Both the position numbers and the translations under genes were made by a program. Shown here in pieces: positions 17,977 to 29,068 of a stretch of DNA of 64,000 nucleotides (position 1 is its first letter; every line of letters begins with the position of its first letter). The DNA is taken from the NCBI RefSeq assembly GCF_019336435.1, contig NZ_JAHWXQ010000002.1, positions 620,001 to 684,000 of the forward strand. Reading direction: 5' to 3'. Below the pieces are notes generated by a model. That model was given only the letters and a program-made list of their open reading frames with translations. It did no database searches and was not told the DNA's origin. The stretch comes from Pontibacter populi (GTDB lineage Bacteria > Bacteroidota > Bacteroidia > Cytophagales > Hymenobacteraceae).

Positions 17977-20472
17977 ATGAGTAAACATTTACGTTTTGCT
18001 CCTTTTGTAGCATTATTGTTAGCTGGTGCAACTATAGCACCGCCTGCTTTTGCACAGAAGAGCAAGAAAAAGAAAAAAGAAAAACAGGAAGTTGCAGCAG
18101 CCACACCTGCCCAGGCTCCTAAAAAAGACGATGGTTTACCTAAGCCATACAGCCAGGTAATAACTGAAAAAGCTGTAACCGACGAAGGTCTTTTTAAAGT
18201 ACATCGCCAGGATGACAAGTACTACTACGAGATTCCGGATACGCTTTTAGGCCGCGACATGCTGATGGTAAGCCGTATCGCCAAAACAGCCACTAATATT
18301 GGCTATGGTGGCGAAGAGCTGAACACGCAAATGCTGCGCTGGGAAAAGAAAGGCAACCGCATTTTGTTGCGCGTTATTTCTTACGAGAACGTAGCAGCTG
18401 ACACCCTGGAAATCTTCCACTCGGTACAAAACTCCAACCTGGCTCCTGTTATTCAGGCGTTTGATATTAAAGCATTTAATACCGGAACGTCTGTAGTAGA
18501 GGTAACTGATTTCTTCTCAAAAGATGTGCCGGCGCTGGGCCTTGACCAGCGTAACCGCGATACTTATAAAGTAAGACGTTTAGATGACAAGCGTTCGTTT
18601 GTAGAGAGCATTAAAAGCTTCCCGACTAACATCGAAGCACGTTCTTTGATGACGTATGAGGCGACCAATGCCCCATCAAACTCAAGCGCCGGAACGATTT
18701 CGTTAGAACTGAACCACTCGATGGTACTGTTGCCTAAAAAGCCGATGGCTTCGCGTAAATTCGATCAGCGTGTGGGTTTCTTCACTATTTCGCAGACAGA
18801 TTATGGTACTGATGAGCAGCGTGCAGCAGCCCGCCGTTACATTGTGCGCTGGAGACTGGAGCCGAAAGACAAAGAAGCATATGCCCGCGGCGAACTGGTT
18901 GAGCCTGTGAAGCCTATCGTTTATTATATCGACCCTGCAACGCCTGTAAAATGGAGAAAATACCTGAAGCAAGGCGTGGAAGACTGGCAGAAAGCATTTG
19001 AAGCTGCCGGTTTCAAAAATGCGATCATAGCGAAAGATCCGCCATCAATTGAAGAAGATCCGGAGTTCAGCACTGAAGATGCGCGTTACTCTGTAATCCG
19101 TTATTTCTCTTCAGATGTGCAGAATGCTTACGGCCCGAACGTACATGACCCACGTTCAGGTGAGATCCTGGAAAGCCACATTGGCTGGTACCACAACGTA
19201 ATGAACCTGTTGCGTAATTGGTACTTCATCCAAACAGCTGCCATCAACCCGGAGGCTCGTAAAGTACAATTCAGTGACGAGGTAATGGGCGAACTGATCC
19301 GTTTCGTATCATCGCACGAAGTTGGCCACACCCTTGGCTTGCCACACAACATGGGCTCGAGTGCTGCTTACCCGGTTGAGAAACTGCGCAATGCCGAGTT
19401 TACCAAAAAGTACGGAACCGCTCCTTCTATCATGGACTATGCCCGTTTCAACTACATCGCGCAGCCCGAAGATAACGGTGTTGCCCTAATGCCAGGTATT
19501 GGTATTTATGACAAGTATTCTGTAAAGTGGGGTTATACTTACTTCCCGGAGGCAAATGGCCGCGATAACACTGAAAAACTGAACGCCTGGATCAGACAGC
19601 ATGAGAATGACCCGATGTACCGTTTCGGTCGCCAGCAAGGTAACACGATCGACCCGTCTTCGCAGACAGAGGACTTAGGTGACGATGCGATGCTTGCCAG
19701 TACCTATGGCATTGCTAACCTGAAGCGTATTATGCCAAACCTGATCACCTGGACGGCACAAGAGAATAAGGACTACACTGACCTGCAGGAAATGTATGGC
19801 CAGGTGCTGGGCCAGTGGAACCGCTATATGGGCCATGTAACGGCTAACGTAGGTGGTGTGTATGAGAACTATAAAACCTATGGTCAGAAAGGTAACGTGT
19901 ATGAGCCGGTTGCAAAAGAAAAGCAGAAGCGCGCAATGAAGTTCCTGAACGAGCAGGGCCTTTCTACACCTACCTGGATGCTGGACGAAACGATCATCCG
20001 TAAGTTCGAATCAGCAGGTACCGTAGACCGCATTCGTAACGCACAGGTAAATATTGTAAACAACCTGCTGGAGCCAGGTCGTATGGCACGCCTTTTAGAA
20101 GCACAGGCAGCATTAGGTAGCAAGGCTTATACGTTACCTGAAATGATGGCCGATTTGCGAAAAGGATTGTGGGCTGAAGTTTCAACTGGTAAGTCTATTG
20201 ACATCTATCGTCGTAACCTGCAGCGTGGCTATTTAGAGCGTATGGAGTTTTTGATGAAAGACCAGGAACAAACTTCAGCTGCACGTTTTGGCAGAGGCGG
20301 CACTCCTGTAAACGTAGCTCAGTCTGATATTCGTCCGATGGTACGCGGTGAATTAAGTGCATTGCGTGGCCAGATCAAAACGTCGCTTGCCAAAACCAGC
20401 GATACCATGACAAAATACCACTTGCAGGATGCCCTGGTTCGCATCGACAACATACTGAATCCAAAAAGTTAA
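17977..20472 (+). CDS. Secreted zinc-dependent metalloprotease (DUF5117/DUF5118 type)
   Basis: An 831-residue exported protein. The signal peptide (1 to about 26) ends in AFAQ, followed by a very basic Lys run (KSKKKKKEK). The metzincin-type zinc motif HEVGHTLGLPH gives H447, H451 and H457 as ligands and E448 as catalytic base, followed by a downstream Met in PSIMDYARFNY (probable Met-turn). N-terminal regions match the DUF5118 and DUF5117 domains that accompany this family in Bacteroidota. The substrate is unknown; periplasmic or surface proteolysis is expected. It stands alone between two repeat-rich gaps and has its own terminator. Confidence 0.88.
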   Translation: MSKHLRFAPFVALLLAGATIAPPAFAQKSKKKKKEKQEVAAATPAQAPKKDDGLPKPYSQVITEKAVTDEGLFKVHRQDDKYYYEIPDTLLGRDMLMVSRIAKTATNIGYGGEELNTQMLRWEKKGNRILLRVISYENVAADTLEIFHSVQNSNLAPVIQAFDIKAFNTGTSVVEVTDFFSKDVPALGLDQRNRDTYKVRRLDDKRSFVESIKSFPTNIEARSLMTYEATNAPSNSSAGTISLELNHSMVLLPKKPMASRKFDQRVGFFTISQTDYGTDEQRAAARRYIVRWRLEPKDKEAYARGELVEPVKPIVYYIDPATPVKWRKYLKQGVEDWQKAFEAAGFKNAIIAKDPPSIEEDPEFSTEDARYSVIRYFSSDVQNAYGPNVHDPRSGEILESHIGWYHNVMNLLRNWYFIQTAAINPEARKVQFSDEVMGELIRFVSSHEVGHTLGLPHNMGSSAAYPVEKLRNAEFTKKYGTAPSIMDYARFNYIAQPEDNGVALMPGIGIYDKYSVKWGYTYFPEANGRDNTEKLNAWIRQHENDPMYRFGRQQGNTIDPSSQTEDLGDDAMLASTYGIANLKRIMPNLITWTAQENKDYTDLQEMYGQVLGQWNRYMGHVTANVGGVYENYKTYGQKGNVYEPVAKEKQKRAMKFLNEQGLSTPTWMLDETIIRKFESAGTVDRIRNAQVNIVNNLLEPGRMARLLEAQAALGSKAYTLPEMMADLRKGLWAEVSTGKSIDIYRRNLQRGYLERMEFLMKDQEQTSAARFGRGGTPVNVAQSDIRPMVRGELSALRGQIKTSLAKTSDTMTKYHLQDALVRIDNILNPKS

Positions 20473-20495
20473 GTCTATACTATAGCTATAGTTTT

Positions 20496-20529
20496 AAAGC
20501 ACCGGCTCATAAGAGTCGGTGCTTTTTTA
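20496..20529 (+). terminator. Terminator after the metalloprotease gene
   Basis: A 13-bp stem (20496-20508 with 20513-20525, one G-U pair) with an ATAA tetraloop runs into a T tract. Confidence 0.88.
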
Positions 20530-20680
20530 TTTCCCGACTTCTAGTAAATCTGTGTTAACAACCATAATCCGACATAAACCATTATCAATCAACCCAATAG
20601 CACTTATTAGTTCTGAATAATTGAATTCGTTTACTCTACTTAATACTAAATTATTTAGTTTTTCTAATTATATTAGCACA

Positions 20681-21742
20681 ATGAAAGCAGAGGATTTTCT
20701 GAAAGGACGGGGAGCGCAGTATAATCCTGCCAATAAATACCTGAAACAGGAGTATGTAACCGAGCATATTGAGGGGTTGGATGAGCCGATGGTTTCAGAT
20801 TCCAAAACCGAGTTCCTTCCGACTCATCCTAAAACTATAGTTAACAAAATAGATAGCCCTGACCTTGGAATGGGCTATTCGCTGAACCCTTACCAGGGCT
20901 GTGAGCATGGCTGTGTGTATTGTTATGCACGCAACTCGCATCAGTATTGGGGTTATGGCGCTGGCCTGGACTTTGAGCGAAAGATCGTTGTTAAAGAAAA
21001 TGCTCCGGAACTGCTAATAAAACAGCTGGAGAGTAAAAACTGGCAGGTGATGCCCATCATGCTGGCTGGCAACACCGACTGCTACCAACCCATTGAAGCC
21101 AAAAAGAAAATTACGCGCCGGATTTTAGAGATTCTGCTGCAGTATCGCCACCCAGTAAGCATTATCACCAAAAATGCCCTTATTCTCCGCGACCTCGACA
21201 TCCTGACCGAACTCAACAAACTGGACCTGGTACACGTGAACATCAGTATTACTACCCTGGACGAAAAGCTGCGCCAGAAACTGGAACCAAGAACGGCCAT
21301 AGGTGCCAAACGACTAGATGTGGTTAGACAACTTAGCGCAGCAGGTTTACCTGTAAATGTAATGGTAGCCCCAGTAATTCCGGGCCTGAATGATTCCGAA
21401 ATTCCGCAGATCATAAAGCAGGCTGCGGAGGCAGGTGCTAAAAATGCGGCTTATACTATAGTTCGTCTGAACGGCGAGATCGGGCCTATTTTCGAGGATT
21501 GGATAACACAGGCTTTTCCGGATCGTGCCCAGAAAGTACTGAAGCAGATAGCAGATTGCCATGGTGGCCAGCTAAACGATAGCAGGTTCGGTACCCGCAT
21601 GAGTGGCGAAGGCAAATTTGCTGATACTATATCCAAACTGTTCAGAATGAGTAAGCAGAAATATATGGCCGGCCGAACTATAAAACCTTACAACTATAGC
21701 CACTTTTGTAACAGCAAAGGGAAGCAGTTAGGGTTGTTTTAG
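20681..21742 (+). CDS. Radical SAM protein, PA0069/SPL-like family
   Basis: A 353-residue enzyme starting at ATG 20681; upstream in-frame codons are AT-rich and unlike the family. The [4Fe-4S] cluster motif C74-x3-C78-x2-C81 lies in YQGCEHGCVYCYAR. VNVMVAPVIPGLNDSEIP and GRTIKPYNYSHFC near the C-terminus are typical of the PA0069 group, related to spore photoproduct lyase. The substrate is not known; a role in nucleic acid repair or modification is only suggested by the family relationship. CTATAGTT palindromes lie within the gene (for example near 20835 and 21465). Confidence 0.85.
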   Translation: MKAEDFLKGRGAQYNPANKYLKQEYVTEHIEGLDEPMVSDSKTEFLPTHPKTIVNKIDSPDLGMGYSLNPYQGCEHGCVYCYARNSHQYWGYGAGLDFERKIVVKENAPELLIKQLESKNWQVMPIMLAGNTDCYQPIEAKKKITRRILEILLQYRHPVSIITKNALILRDLDILTELNKLDLVHVNISITTLDEKLRQKLEPRTAIGAKRLDVVRQLSAAGLPVNVMVAPVIPGLNDSEIPQIIKQAAEAGAKNAAYTIVRLNGEIGPIFEDWITQAFPDRAQKVLKQIADCHGGQLNDSRFGTRMSGEGKFADTISKLFRMSKQKYMAGRTIKPYNYSHFCNSKGKQLGLF

Positions 21743-21833
21743 GGTTTTACCCCTTTCCAATCTTTCCTAAAAACAAGGGAAGGAGCTTTAACTTAGAACT
21801 TTAGCTTGAGTTAATTTTAAATCCCAATCATAT

Positions 21834-21905
21834 GCTGGCGCGAGCGTCCTCGCTCGTGCCTAACTATGGTGTTGAGTTTTCAACTCAACTGGCCCGGGAG
21901 GGACA
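21834..21905 (+). repeat. Two-hairpin repeat, copy 1
   Basis: Hairpin 1 has arms CGAGCG/CGCTCG around a TCCT loop; hairpin 2 has arms GTTGAGTT/AACTCAAC. It ends in GGCCCGGGAGGGACAG. The arms of hairpin 1 differ from the other copies but remain complementary. Confidence 0.75.
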
Positions 21906-21910
21906 GATTT

Positions 21911-21951
21911 TGTCTGAATCAGGATTTACAGGATTAAAAGATTTTCAGGAT
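21911..21951 (+). repeat. GGATT-rich dispersed repeat, copy 1
   Basis: Begins TGTCTGAATCAGGATTTACA and continues with AGGATT-like units. It lies directly after two-hairpin copy 1. Confidence 0.7.
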
Positions 21952-21998
21952 AAAGCTTTGATATAGGTGAGGCCATAATTCGATAGTTGCTCTTTTTC

Positions 21999-22069
21999 GC
22001 TGGCGCGGGTTTGCAACCCGTGTCTTAGAATGGTGTTGAGTTTGTAACTCAACTGGCCCGACAGGGACA
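21999..22069 (+). repeat. Two-hairpin repeat, copy 2
   Basis: Hairpin 1 arms CGGGTT/AACCCG with loop TGC; hairpin 2 arms GTTGAGTT/AACTCAAC with loop TGT. Confidence 0.75.
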
Positions 22070-22109
22070 ACCAAAAGCAGTGGTGCTGGCTAAAGTTTTA
22101 TAGTTGCGG

Positions 22110-22572
22110 TATTAACCCACCCCTGCCCCTCCCGAGAGGGGAATTTCGGCTATAGTTAGAGTTTGAGTTATAGTACTATAGTTGCATGTCATGAGCAAGA
22201 CAGGTTTACCTGTCCCCGCGTAAATACACCCACGATCAAGCGATGCAACTAAAGCCCTACAAACAGGAAGAACCACAGCTATCGAACGATTTCAGTCTTT
22301 GGGTGGAGCGCCTTGTAGATTTCTGGTGCCGTCAGGCATTTCGAGGTACGAGAAAAGGAAATGTACGCCGCGCGATGCCCGAAGACGGGGCCTCCCGGCC
22401 GTGAGGGCACCAAAGCAAATTATAGCACTGTAGGCAAGTAGAGCTCCCAGGATTAAAGAGAGCTATGAAAGAAAGGCTTGGTTCAGGTTGTAATGTAGCA
22501 AACTATAGAACTGTAGAGACTCCACCTATAAGCTGTGATAGATTTCTCACTTTGTTCGAAATGACAAAAGTG
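22110..22572 (+). repeat. Composite hairpin-rich intergenic element, copy B
   Basis: Module order is the same as in copy A: CCCCTCCCGAGAGGGG, GACAGGTTTACCTGTCC, structured core (22297-22415), GAGCTCCCAGGAT, GCTTGGTTCAGGTTG and the GATTTCTC...GAAATGACA hairpin. The CCCCTCAAGGGG module of copy A is not seen here. Confidence 0.75.
22297..22415 (+). repeat. Structured core of composite element, copy B
   Basis: CTTTGG...CCAAAG ends, an internal TGCC-GTCA-GGCA hairpin, and the same GGCCTCCCGGCC-containing 3' half as copies A and C. Confidence 0.7.
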
Positions 22573-22716
22573 GAATATACCATCCATACGCCAGCAGGAG
22601 CTACGCCCACTGCCAGGTCTTACTATACCTCCTATTCAATAAAATCCAGATTCTAAGAATCGGTATCAAAAAACAGAACAATCTCTGCGATTTACCGGAT
22701 AATCAAATAAAACGTG

Positions 22717-22724
22717 TACCTTTG
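22717..22724 (+). promoter_or_regulatory. -7 promoter box for the pyrG-yidC operon
   Basis: TACCTTTG is a perfect TAnnTTTG box, with TTTA about 22 nt upstream in the -33 region. It lies 26 nt before the pyrG ATG. Confidence 0.65.
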
Positions 22725-22746
22725 TAGCCCATAAAGTTTAACCTAA

Positions 22747-24363
<1,617 letters not shown>

Positions 24364-24390
24364 CCTATAACACTTTACACACTTTATTAA

Positions 24391-26229
24391 ATGGATAGAA
24401 ATCAAGCTATTGGCTTCGGACTGATTGCCCTCCTGCTACTGGCATATTCGTTCTTTTTTGCCGGAACGGATGAAAAAGCAGCAACCCGACAGGCAACAGA
24501 ACAGGTAGCCAATGTAGAGCAATTGCATGATACACCTGCAGTTGAGAACGACTCGCTGGCGCAGGCGCAAAAGGCTGCCACTATGGGTTCGTTTGCAACA
24601 GCAGCAACCGGCACAGCCAGCACAAGCACCCTCGAGAACAGCAACATCCGAATTACTTTTAATACAAAAGGCGGCCAGGTAGAAGAAGTTTTACTGAAGA
24701 ACTATAAAACCTACCAGGGCGAACCATTAATTCTTTTTGATAAGGAAAGTAACAAAACAGACGTCGCCTTCACAACGAATGATGGAAAGACTATAAAGCT
24801 GTCTGATCTGTACTTTACGCCTTCTGAAATTAAAAAAGGAACGGATAAAGATGTAAGTACCCAAGTAATCTCATTCCGAGCGAATGTTGGCAACGGACAG
24901 TATATCGATCAGATTTACACGCTGTATGATGAGACGTTCCAGTTAGGTTACAAGCTTGGTTTTGAAGGGCTGGAAGGCCAGGTGAGCGGCAAAAACCTTA
25001 CTTATACCTGGACGGATCACATCAAGCAACTGGAGCGCGACATGAAGCACAACCGCTCCAAAACAACTATAAACTTTGCTACTGTAGAGGATGGCTACGA
25101 TCACCTGTCTATCTCAGATGATAAAGAAGAAATGGCTTTGGAAGAGCCTGTTAAGTGGATTGCCAATAAGCAGAACTTCTTTACGGCTGGTATTATTGCC
25201 GAAAACAGCTTTACTGGCGCCAAACTGGCATCTGAGGCAAACCCTGCCGATACAACTATAGTTAAAACTTTGGCTTCGCAGGCGCTTATTCCTGCACAGG
25301 ATGCGTTAAACGGCAAGGCTGAGTTCATGTATTATTTCGGCCCGAACGATTACAAGATCCTGAAGAACATCGGCAACGATTTCCAGAAAAACCTTGACCT
25401 TGGCTGGGGAATTTTCTCATGGGTTAACAAATGGCTGATTATCCCGGCATTTGATTTCCTGGAGAACTATATCGGCAACTATGGTATCATCATTATCCTG
25501 CTGGTACTGTATATTAAAACACTGCTTTTCCCGCTTACTTACAAGTCGTTTTATTCTATGGCAAAAATGAAGGTATTAAAGCCTGAAATTGATGCTATTA
25601 AAGAGCGTAACGACGGCGATATGCAGAAAACGCAGATGGAAACCATGAAGCTCTACAACGAGATGGGCGTAAACCCGCTGAGTGGCTGTATTCCGATGCT
25701 GTTGCAGATGCCGATCCTGTTTGCGATGTTCAACTTCTTCCCGAACTCTATTGAGCTGCGCCAGGAGCCGTTCCTGTGGGCCGCCGACCTTTCGACGTAC
25801 GATGTATTTGCAAAACTGCCGTTCACGATTCCGTTCTATGGCGACCACGTAAGTATGTTTACTTTGCTGATGACGGCTTCTACGATACTTTACACCTGGT
25901 CTAACAACCAGATGAACGCCCAGATGCAGGGTGCCATGAAGTTCTATAGTTACCTGATGCCGGTTATTTTCATGTTCGTGCTTAACTCGTTCCCGGCAGG
26001 TCTTTCGTTCTATTACTTTGTATCTAACATGGTAACATTTGGCCAGCAGGCAATTATCCGCAAGTTTGTGGATGAAGGCAAAGTGCGCGCTAAACTGGAA
26101 GACAACAAAGAAAAGCGTAAGGATAAGAAGAAGACTGCTGGACCGTCGTTCACCGAGCGTATGCAGGAAGCGATGCGCGCAGCTTCAGAAAAAGAACAGC
26201 AAAAGAAAAACAAAGGCGCTAAGAAATAA
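24391..26229 (+). CDS. yidC: Membrane protein insertase YidC
   Basis: A 612-residue inner membrane insertase. The N-terminal anchor (about 5-23) precedes a large periplasmic domain (about 60-340), then the conserved 60KD insertase core with its five-helix bundle (from about 365, YIGNYGIIIILLVLYIKTL; later NPLSGCIPMLLQMPILFAMF). The C-terminal tail is strongly basic (KEKRKDKKKT, EKEQQKKNKGAKK), as in many YidC proteins that touch the ribosome. It inserts proteins alone or with SecYEG. Located after pyrG with a 27-nt gap. Confidence 0.96.
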   Translation: MDRNQAIGFGLIALLLLAYSFFFAGTDEKAATRQATEQVANVEQLHDTPAVENDSLAQAQKAATMGSFATAATGTASTSTLENSNIRITFNTKGGQVEEVLLKNYKTYQGEPLILFDKESNKTDVAFTTNDGKTIKLSDLYFTPSEIKKGTDKDVSTQVISFRANVGNGQYIDQIYTLYDETFQLGYKLGFEGLEGQVSGKNLTYTWTDHIKQLERDMKHNRSKTTINFATVEDGYDHLSISDDKEEMALEEPVKWIANKQNFFTAGIIAENSFTGAKLASEANPADTTIVKTLASQALIPAQDALNGKAEFMYYFGPNDYKILKNIGNDFQKNLDLGWGIFSWVNKWLIIPAFDFLENYIGNYGIIIILLVLYIKTLLFPLTYKSFYSMAKMKVLKPEIDAIKERNDGDMQKTQMETMKLYNEMGVNPLSGCIPMLLQMPILFAMFNFFPNSIELRQEPFLWAADLSTYDVFAKLPFTIPFYGDHVSMFTLLMTASTILYTWSNNQMNAQMQGAMKFYSYLMPVIFMFVLNSFPAGLSFYYFVSNMVTFGQQAIIRKFVDEGKVRAKLEDNKEKRKDKKKTAGPSFTERMQEAMRAASEKEQQKKNKGAKK

Positions 26230-26254
26230 GCCTGCCTTATAGTTTAACTTATTT

Positions 26255-26290
26255 AAAAGCCTGTCTGCCTGATGCAGACAGGCTTTTTGT
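26255..26290 (+). terminator. Terminator of the pyrG-yidC operon
   Basis: A perfect 14-bp stem (26255-26268 with 26274-26287), 5-nt loop and T run. Confidence 0.9.
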
Positions 26291-26340
26291 TTGGCTATAG
26301 TTGCGCCTGCACCGTATGTAGGATTGTAAATAAAACAACC

Positions 26341-26922
26341 ATGCAAAAGAACCTGAAATACCCTCTCCTGCTGCTGTCTGTAACTATAGTTTGTGCCTGT
26401 AGTTCCGGCTCCGACGAAGATAAAAACTTAGCCAGCACTCACCCCAAACTCGAAAAACAACTCGACCGTGACACGGCTAACATGTCCATGCGCAACGAAG
26501 AATATGAAGACCTTTACCAGCGCTACCGGATCACGACTGAAGAGTATGAGAACAGCGGCAATTATAATGTAAAGAACATGTTCCGGGGCAAACTAGCACC
26601 GGCCGATGAAGCCAGTCACTCCGACGCCCGCACGTACCAAACTGCTTTGCGCGAAGGAATGGCGCAGGGCGTAAACTTTGCAGGAAAATATACGGTGGTA
26701 ACGATAGGCTGCGGCACCGCCTGCCAGCAGCATTTTATAGTTGATCGCGAGAATGGTAAGATCGTGGAAAAGATCCAGGGCAGCGCCGGAGCCAGATTCA
26801 GCAAGAACAGTCGTATATTTATACTTAACCCTCCCGACTCAACTATAAACTATAACGAGTGCCAAGATTGCAAGCCGCAGGCCTATGAATTGGTAGATGG
26901 TAAACTGCAGGCGATAAAATAA
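26341..26922 (+). CDS. Putative lipoprotein with GCGTACQQH motif, unknown function
   Basis: A 193-residue protein. Start at ATG 26341 is chosen because the earlier in-frame ATG (26272) lies inside the pyrG-yidC terminator hairpin. A lipoprotein signal (YPLLLLSVTIVCAC) is followed by a charged linker. The conserved-looking part (about 100-190) holds NFAGKYTVVTIGCGTACQQHFIVD, with two close Cys residues, and later ECQDCKPQAYEL, with another Cys pair; these could form disulfides or bind metal. I do not recognise a named family. The next gene, another small lipoprotein, starts 26 nt downstream, suggesting a two-gene operon. Confidence 0.7.
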   Translation: MQKNLKYPLLLLSVTIVCACSSGSDEDKNLASTHPKLEKQLDRDTANMSMRNEEYEDLYQRYRITTEEYENSGNYNVKNMFRGKLAPADEASHSDARTYQTALREGMAQGVNFAGKYTVVTIGCGTACQQHFIVDRENGKIVEKIQGSAGARFSKNSRIFILNPPDSTINYNECQDCKPQAYELVDGKLQAIK

Positions 26923-26947
26923 TTCTGAACTATAGATCAACTATAAA

Positions 26948-27451
26948 ATGGCCGTACTCAACTTCCAACTTAACATAACAAAGCAACTTGTAACTCTAAC
27001 TATAGTTACGGCTGTTTTGTGTTTAGTAAGCTGTAAAAGCTCCGGCCATTCCAACACTGCGGCTGCAAAATCTGATTCGCCCTTACTTATGTTTCAAAAG
27101 ACGCCCTGCTTTGGTATCTGCCCTTCTTATGAGGCGCTTATTTATAGCAATGGAACGGTGCGCTTTGTGCCCTGGGAGCATGTACCCGTTACCGACACAC
27201 TTACCTTTCAGCTATCAGAAAAAGAGCTGCAAACACTGCAATCCGACATTGCTGATCTGAACTATAAAAGCCTGCAAAACTTCTATAAAACCGAATGGTC
27301 TGATATGCCTGCCACGCATTTATACTTTTATGAAGACGGCAAAGAAGTAAAACACATCAAACACGAAGAAGGCGGCCCGGAAAAGCTGGTACAGTTTAAT
27401 GACAAAGTCCATCAACTGATCTGGAAATATGTGGCCACCCCGGCTAGGTAA
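26948..27451 (+). CDS. DUF6438 lipoprotein
   Basis: A 167-residue protein with a lipoprotein signal ending in LVSC (lipobox). The rest matches the DUF6438 pattern: FQKTPCFGICPSYEALIYSNG with the CFGxCPxY core, followed by an alternating strand/helix region and a basic His-containing end. Function unknown. It probably sits in the envelope and is likely co-transcribed with the lipoprotein gene 26 nt upstream. Confidence 0.75.
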   Translation: MAVLNFQLNITKQLVTLTIVTAVLCLVSCKSSGHSNTAAAKSDSPLLMFQKTPCFGICPSYEALIYSNGTVRFVPWEHVPVTDTLTFQLSEKELQTLQSDIADLNYKSLQNFYKTEWSDMPATHLYFYEDGKEVKHIKHEEGGPEKLVQFNDKVHQLIWKYVATPAR

Positions 27452-27582
27452 CTATAGACTTTTTATTTCCTGTATTTTCTTTAACTTGGCCGGAATAGGA
27501 AAACAGAGTAACCTCCAACTATAGCTATAGTGCAGATAAGCGTATGTTTTCGTTTAGGTGGTAGTTATGAGTAACTCTATAA

Positions 27583-28521
27583 ATGAAAATCTTTAAATAC
27601 CTAAGTCCTGAGCGAGTTGATGTTTTAGAGAATCAAGCATTAAGGTTCACTCAAGCTAACTATCTTAATGACCCATTTGAGCATTTACCGTTTGTCTCTC
27701 AACTAGTTGACGAGGCATTTACCAATCAGCTTTATAAGGAAACCTTATTTCCACTTTTACAGCAGATTGCGAAAAGAAAACTGTGTATTGATGATATCCC
27801 TGAAGAGTATAGAAATGCAATCCCTGATAATGTTAAAGAAGAAGTATTCAACTATACAATTGGTGAAGCTCTAAACTTAATACCTGCTTTTCATCCTAAA
27901 AATTTGTTAAACCTTTTCGCAATAGAGGGAAAGGATTTAGGTGTTGATTATTCAACATTGCTAAAAGATAGTTGGAATAACAAGTTTGGCGTATTAAGTC
28001 TTACTAAAAGCAATGATAACCTTACAATGTGGTCTCACTATACAAGAAACCACGAGGGCTTTGTTATCGAATTTAACCCATCAAACAATTACTTCAATAA
28101 AACTAAAACAGAGAAAGATTTATTAAGAAAGTTAAATGAAGTTAAGTACTCGGAAGCAAGGCCTAAATTAACTCTTATTGACTCCAACATCATTGAAGAG
28201 GAAATGTTAGAGTCTCTATTTCAAAACATATTACTTACAAAAAGTAAGCACTGGCAGTACGAAGAGGAAGTTCGTTTCATCCAAATTTTAGAAGATTCGG
28301 ATAAAATTATAAAATCTGATGGGCAAGAAATTCATTTGTTTGGATTTGATCCTTCAGCAATTAAATGTGTCTTCTTAGGAGTAAATATTAGTACTAGCTT
28401 CAAAAACAATTTACTGCTGATACTCAATGAAGCTAGATACATGCATGTAAATATTTACCAGGGGGTATTAAGTAAGACGGAGTATAAAATCGAATTTATT
28501 GAAGAAAGAGTAAATTTATAA
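27583..28521 (+). CDS. DUF2971 domain protein, AT-rich
   Basis: A 312-residue cytoplasmic protein. MKIFKYLSPERVDVLEN, FTQANYLNDPFEH and LTMWSHYTRNHEGFVIEF are typical of DUF2971, a family of unknown function seen in variable genome regions and sometimes near phage-defence genes. The gene is visibly richer in A and T than its neighbours and contains no CTATAG palindrome over 939 bp, although the flanks on the 5' side carry several. Both signs suggest recent acquisition. It is monocistronic by position. Confidence 0.8.
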   Translation: MKIFKYLSPERVDVLENQALRFTQANYLNDPFEHLPFVSQLVDEAFTNQLYKETLFPLLQQIAKRKLCIDDIPEEYRNAIPDNVKEEVFNYTIGEALNLIPAFHPKNLLNLFAIEGKDLGVDYSTLLKDSWNNKFGVLSLTKSNDNLTMWSHYTRNHEGFVIEFNPSNNYFNKTKTEKDLLRKLNEVKYSEARPKLTLIDSNIIEEEMLESLFQNILLTKSKHWQYEEEVRFIQILEDSDKIIKSDGQEIHLFGFDPSAIKCVFLGVNISTSFKNNLLLILNEARYMHVNIYQGVLSKTEYKIEFIEERVNL

Positions 28522-28633
28522 CTGTATCTATACTCTATCTATGCCTCTTTGTAGTCCAGTACGTTAGATTCAAACCCCAATTTAAAAAGTATAACTTAGC
28601 AACAACTTAACTAAAGGATAATATCAACCCTAA

Positions 28634-28963
28634 ATGAGTTTTCTGAAATCCATTTCCATATTTATCCTCGCTGGGCTTTGCGAAATTGGCGGAGGCTACC
28701 TGGTCTGGTTATGGCTAAAAGAGGAAAAACCGATTTGGTATGGTATTATTGGTGGGATGATTCTTGCGCTTTACGGGATTGTGGCAACATTACAAACTCA
28801 AAACTTTGCCAGAGTTTATGCTACATACGGCGGGTTTTTCATTGTCATGTCACTCCTGTGGTCCATGAAATTTGATGATTATTCCCCGGATAAATACGAC
28901 ATCATCGGGGCCCTGATTGCCCTGTTAGGGGTTTGCATTATTTACTACGCTCCCAGAGGCTAA
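28634..28963 (+). CDS. ynfA: YnfA/UPF0060 small membrane protein
   Basis: A 109-residue protein of four predicted membrane helices, close in length and text to YnfA: ILAGLCEIGGGYLVWLWLKE, ATLQTQNFARVYATYGGFFIV, and DIIGALIALLGVCIIYY. The family resembles small multidrug resistance transporters; efflux has been proposed but is not established for most members. It is separated from the neighbours by about 110 nt on each side. Confidence 0.88.
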   Translation: MSFLKSISIFILAGLCEIGGGYLVWLWLKEEKPIWYGIIGGMILALYGIVATLQTQNFARVYATYGGFFIVMSLLWSMKFDDYSPDKYDIIGALIALLGVCIIYYAPRG

Positions 28964-29068
28964 GAAATCAGAAAAAGTGCAGCACAAACTATGTTGCTCC
29001 TTCAGGCTGAAATTTATACGCAACCATTGCATTACACAAATTGAGATTAATTAAAACTAAATAGTACT

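Noticed and set aside
22465..22656. 63-codon frame before pyrG
   Set aside because: It runs across repeat modules of the composite element and has no domain.
26272..26340. Upstream 23-codon extension of the lipoprotein
   Set aside because: The start would lie in the pyrG-yidC terminator and would bury the lipoprotein signal.
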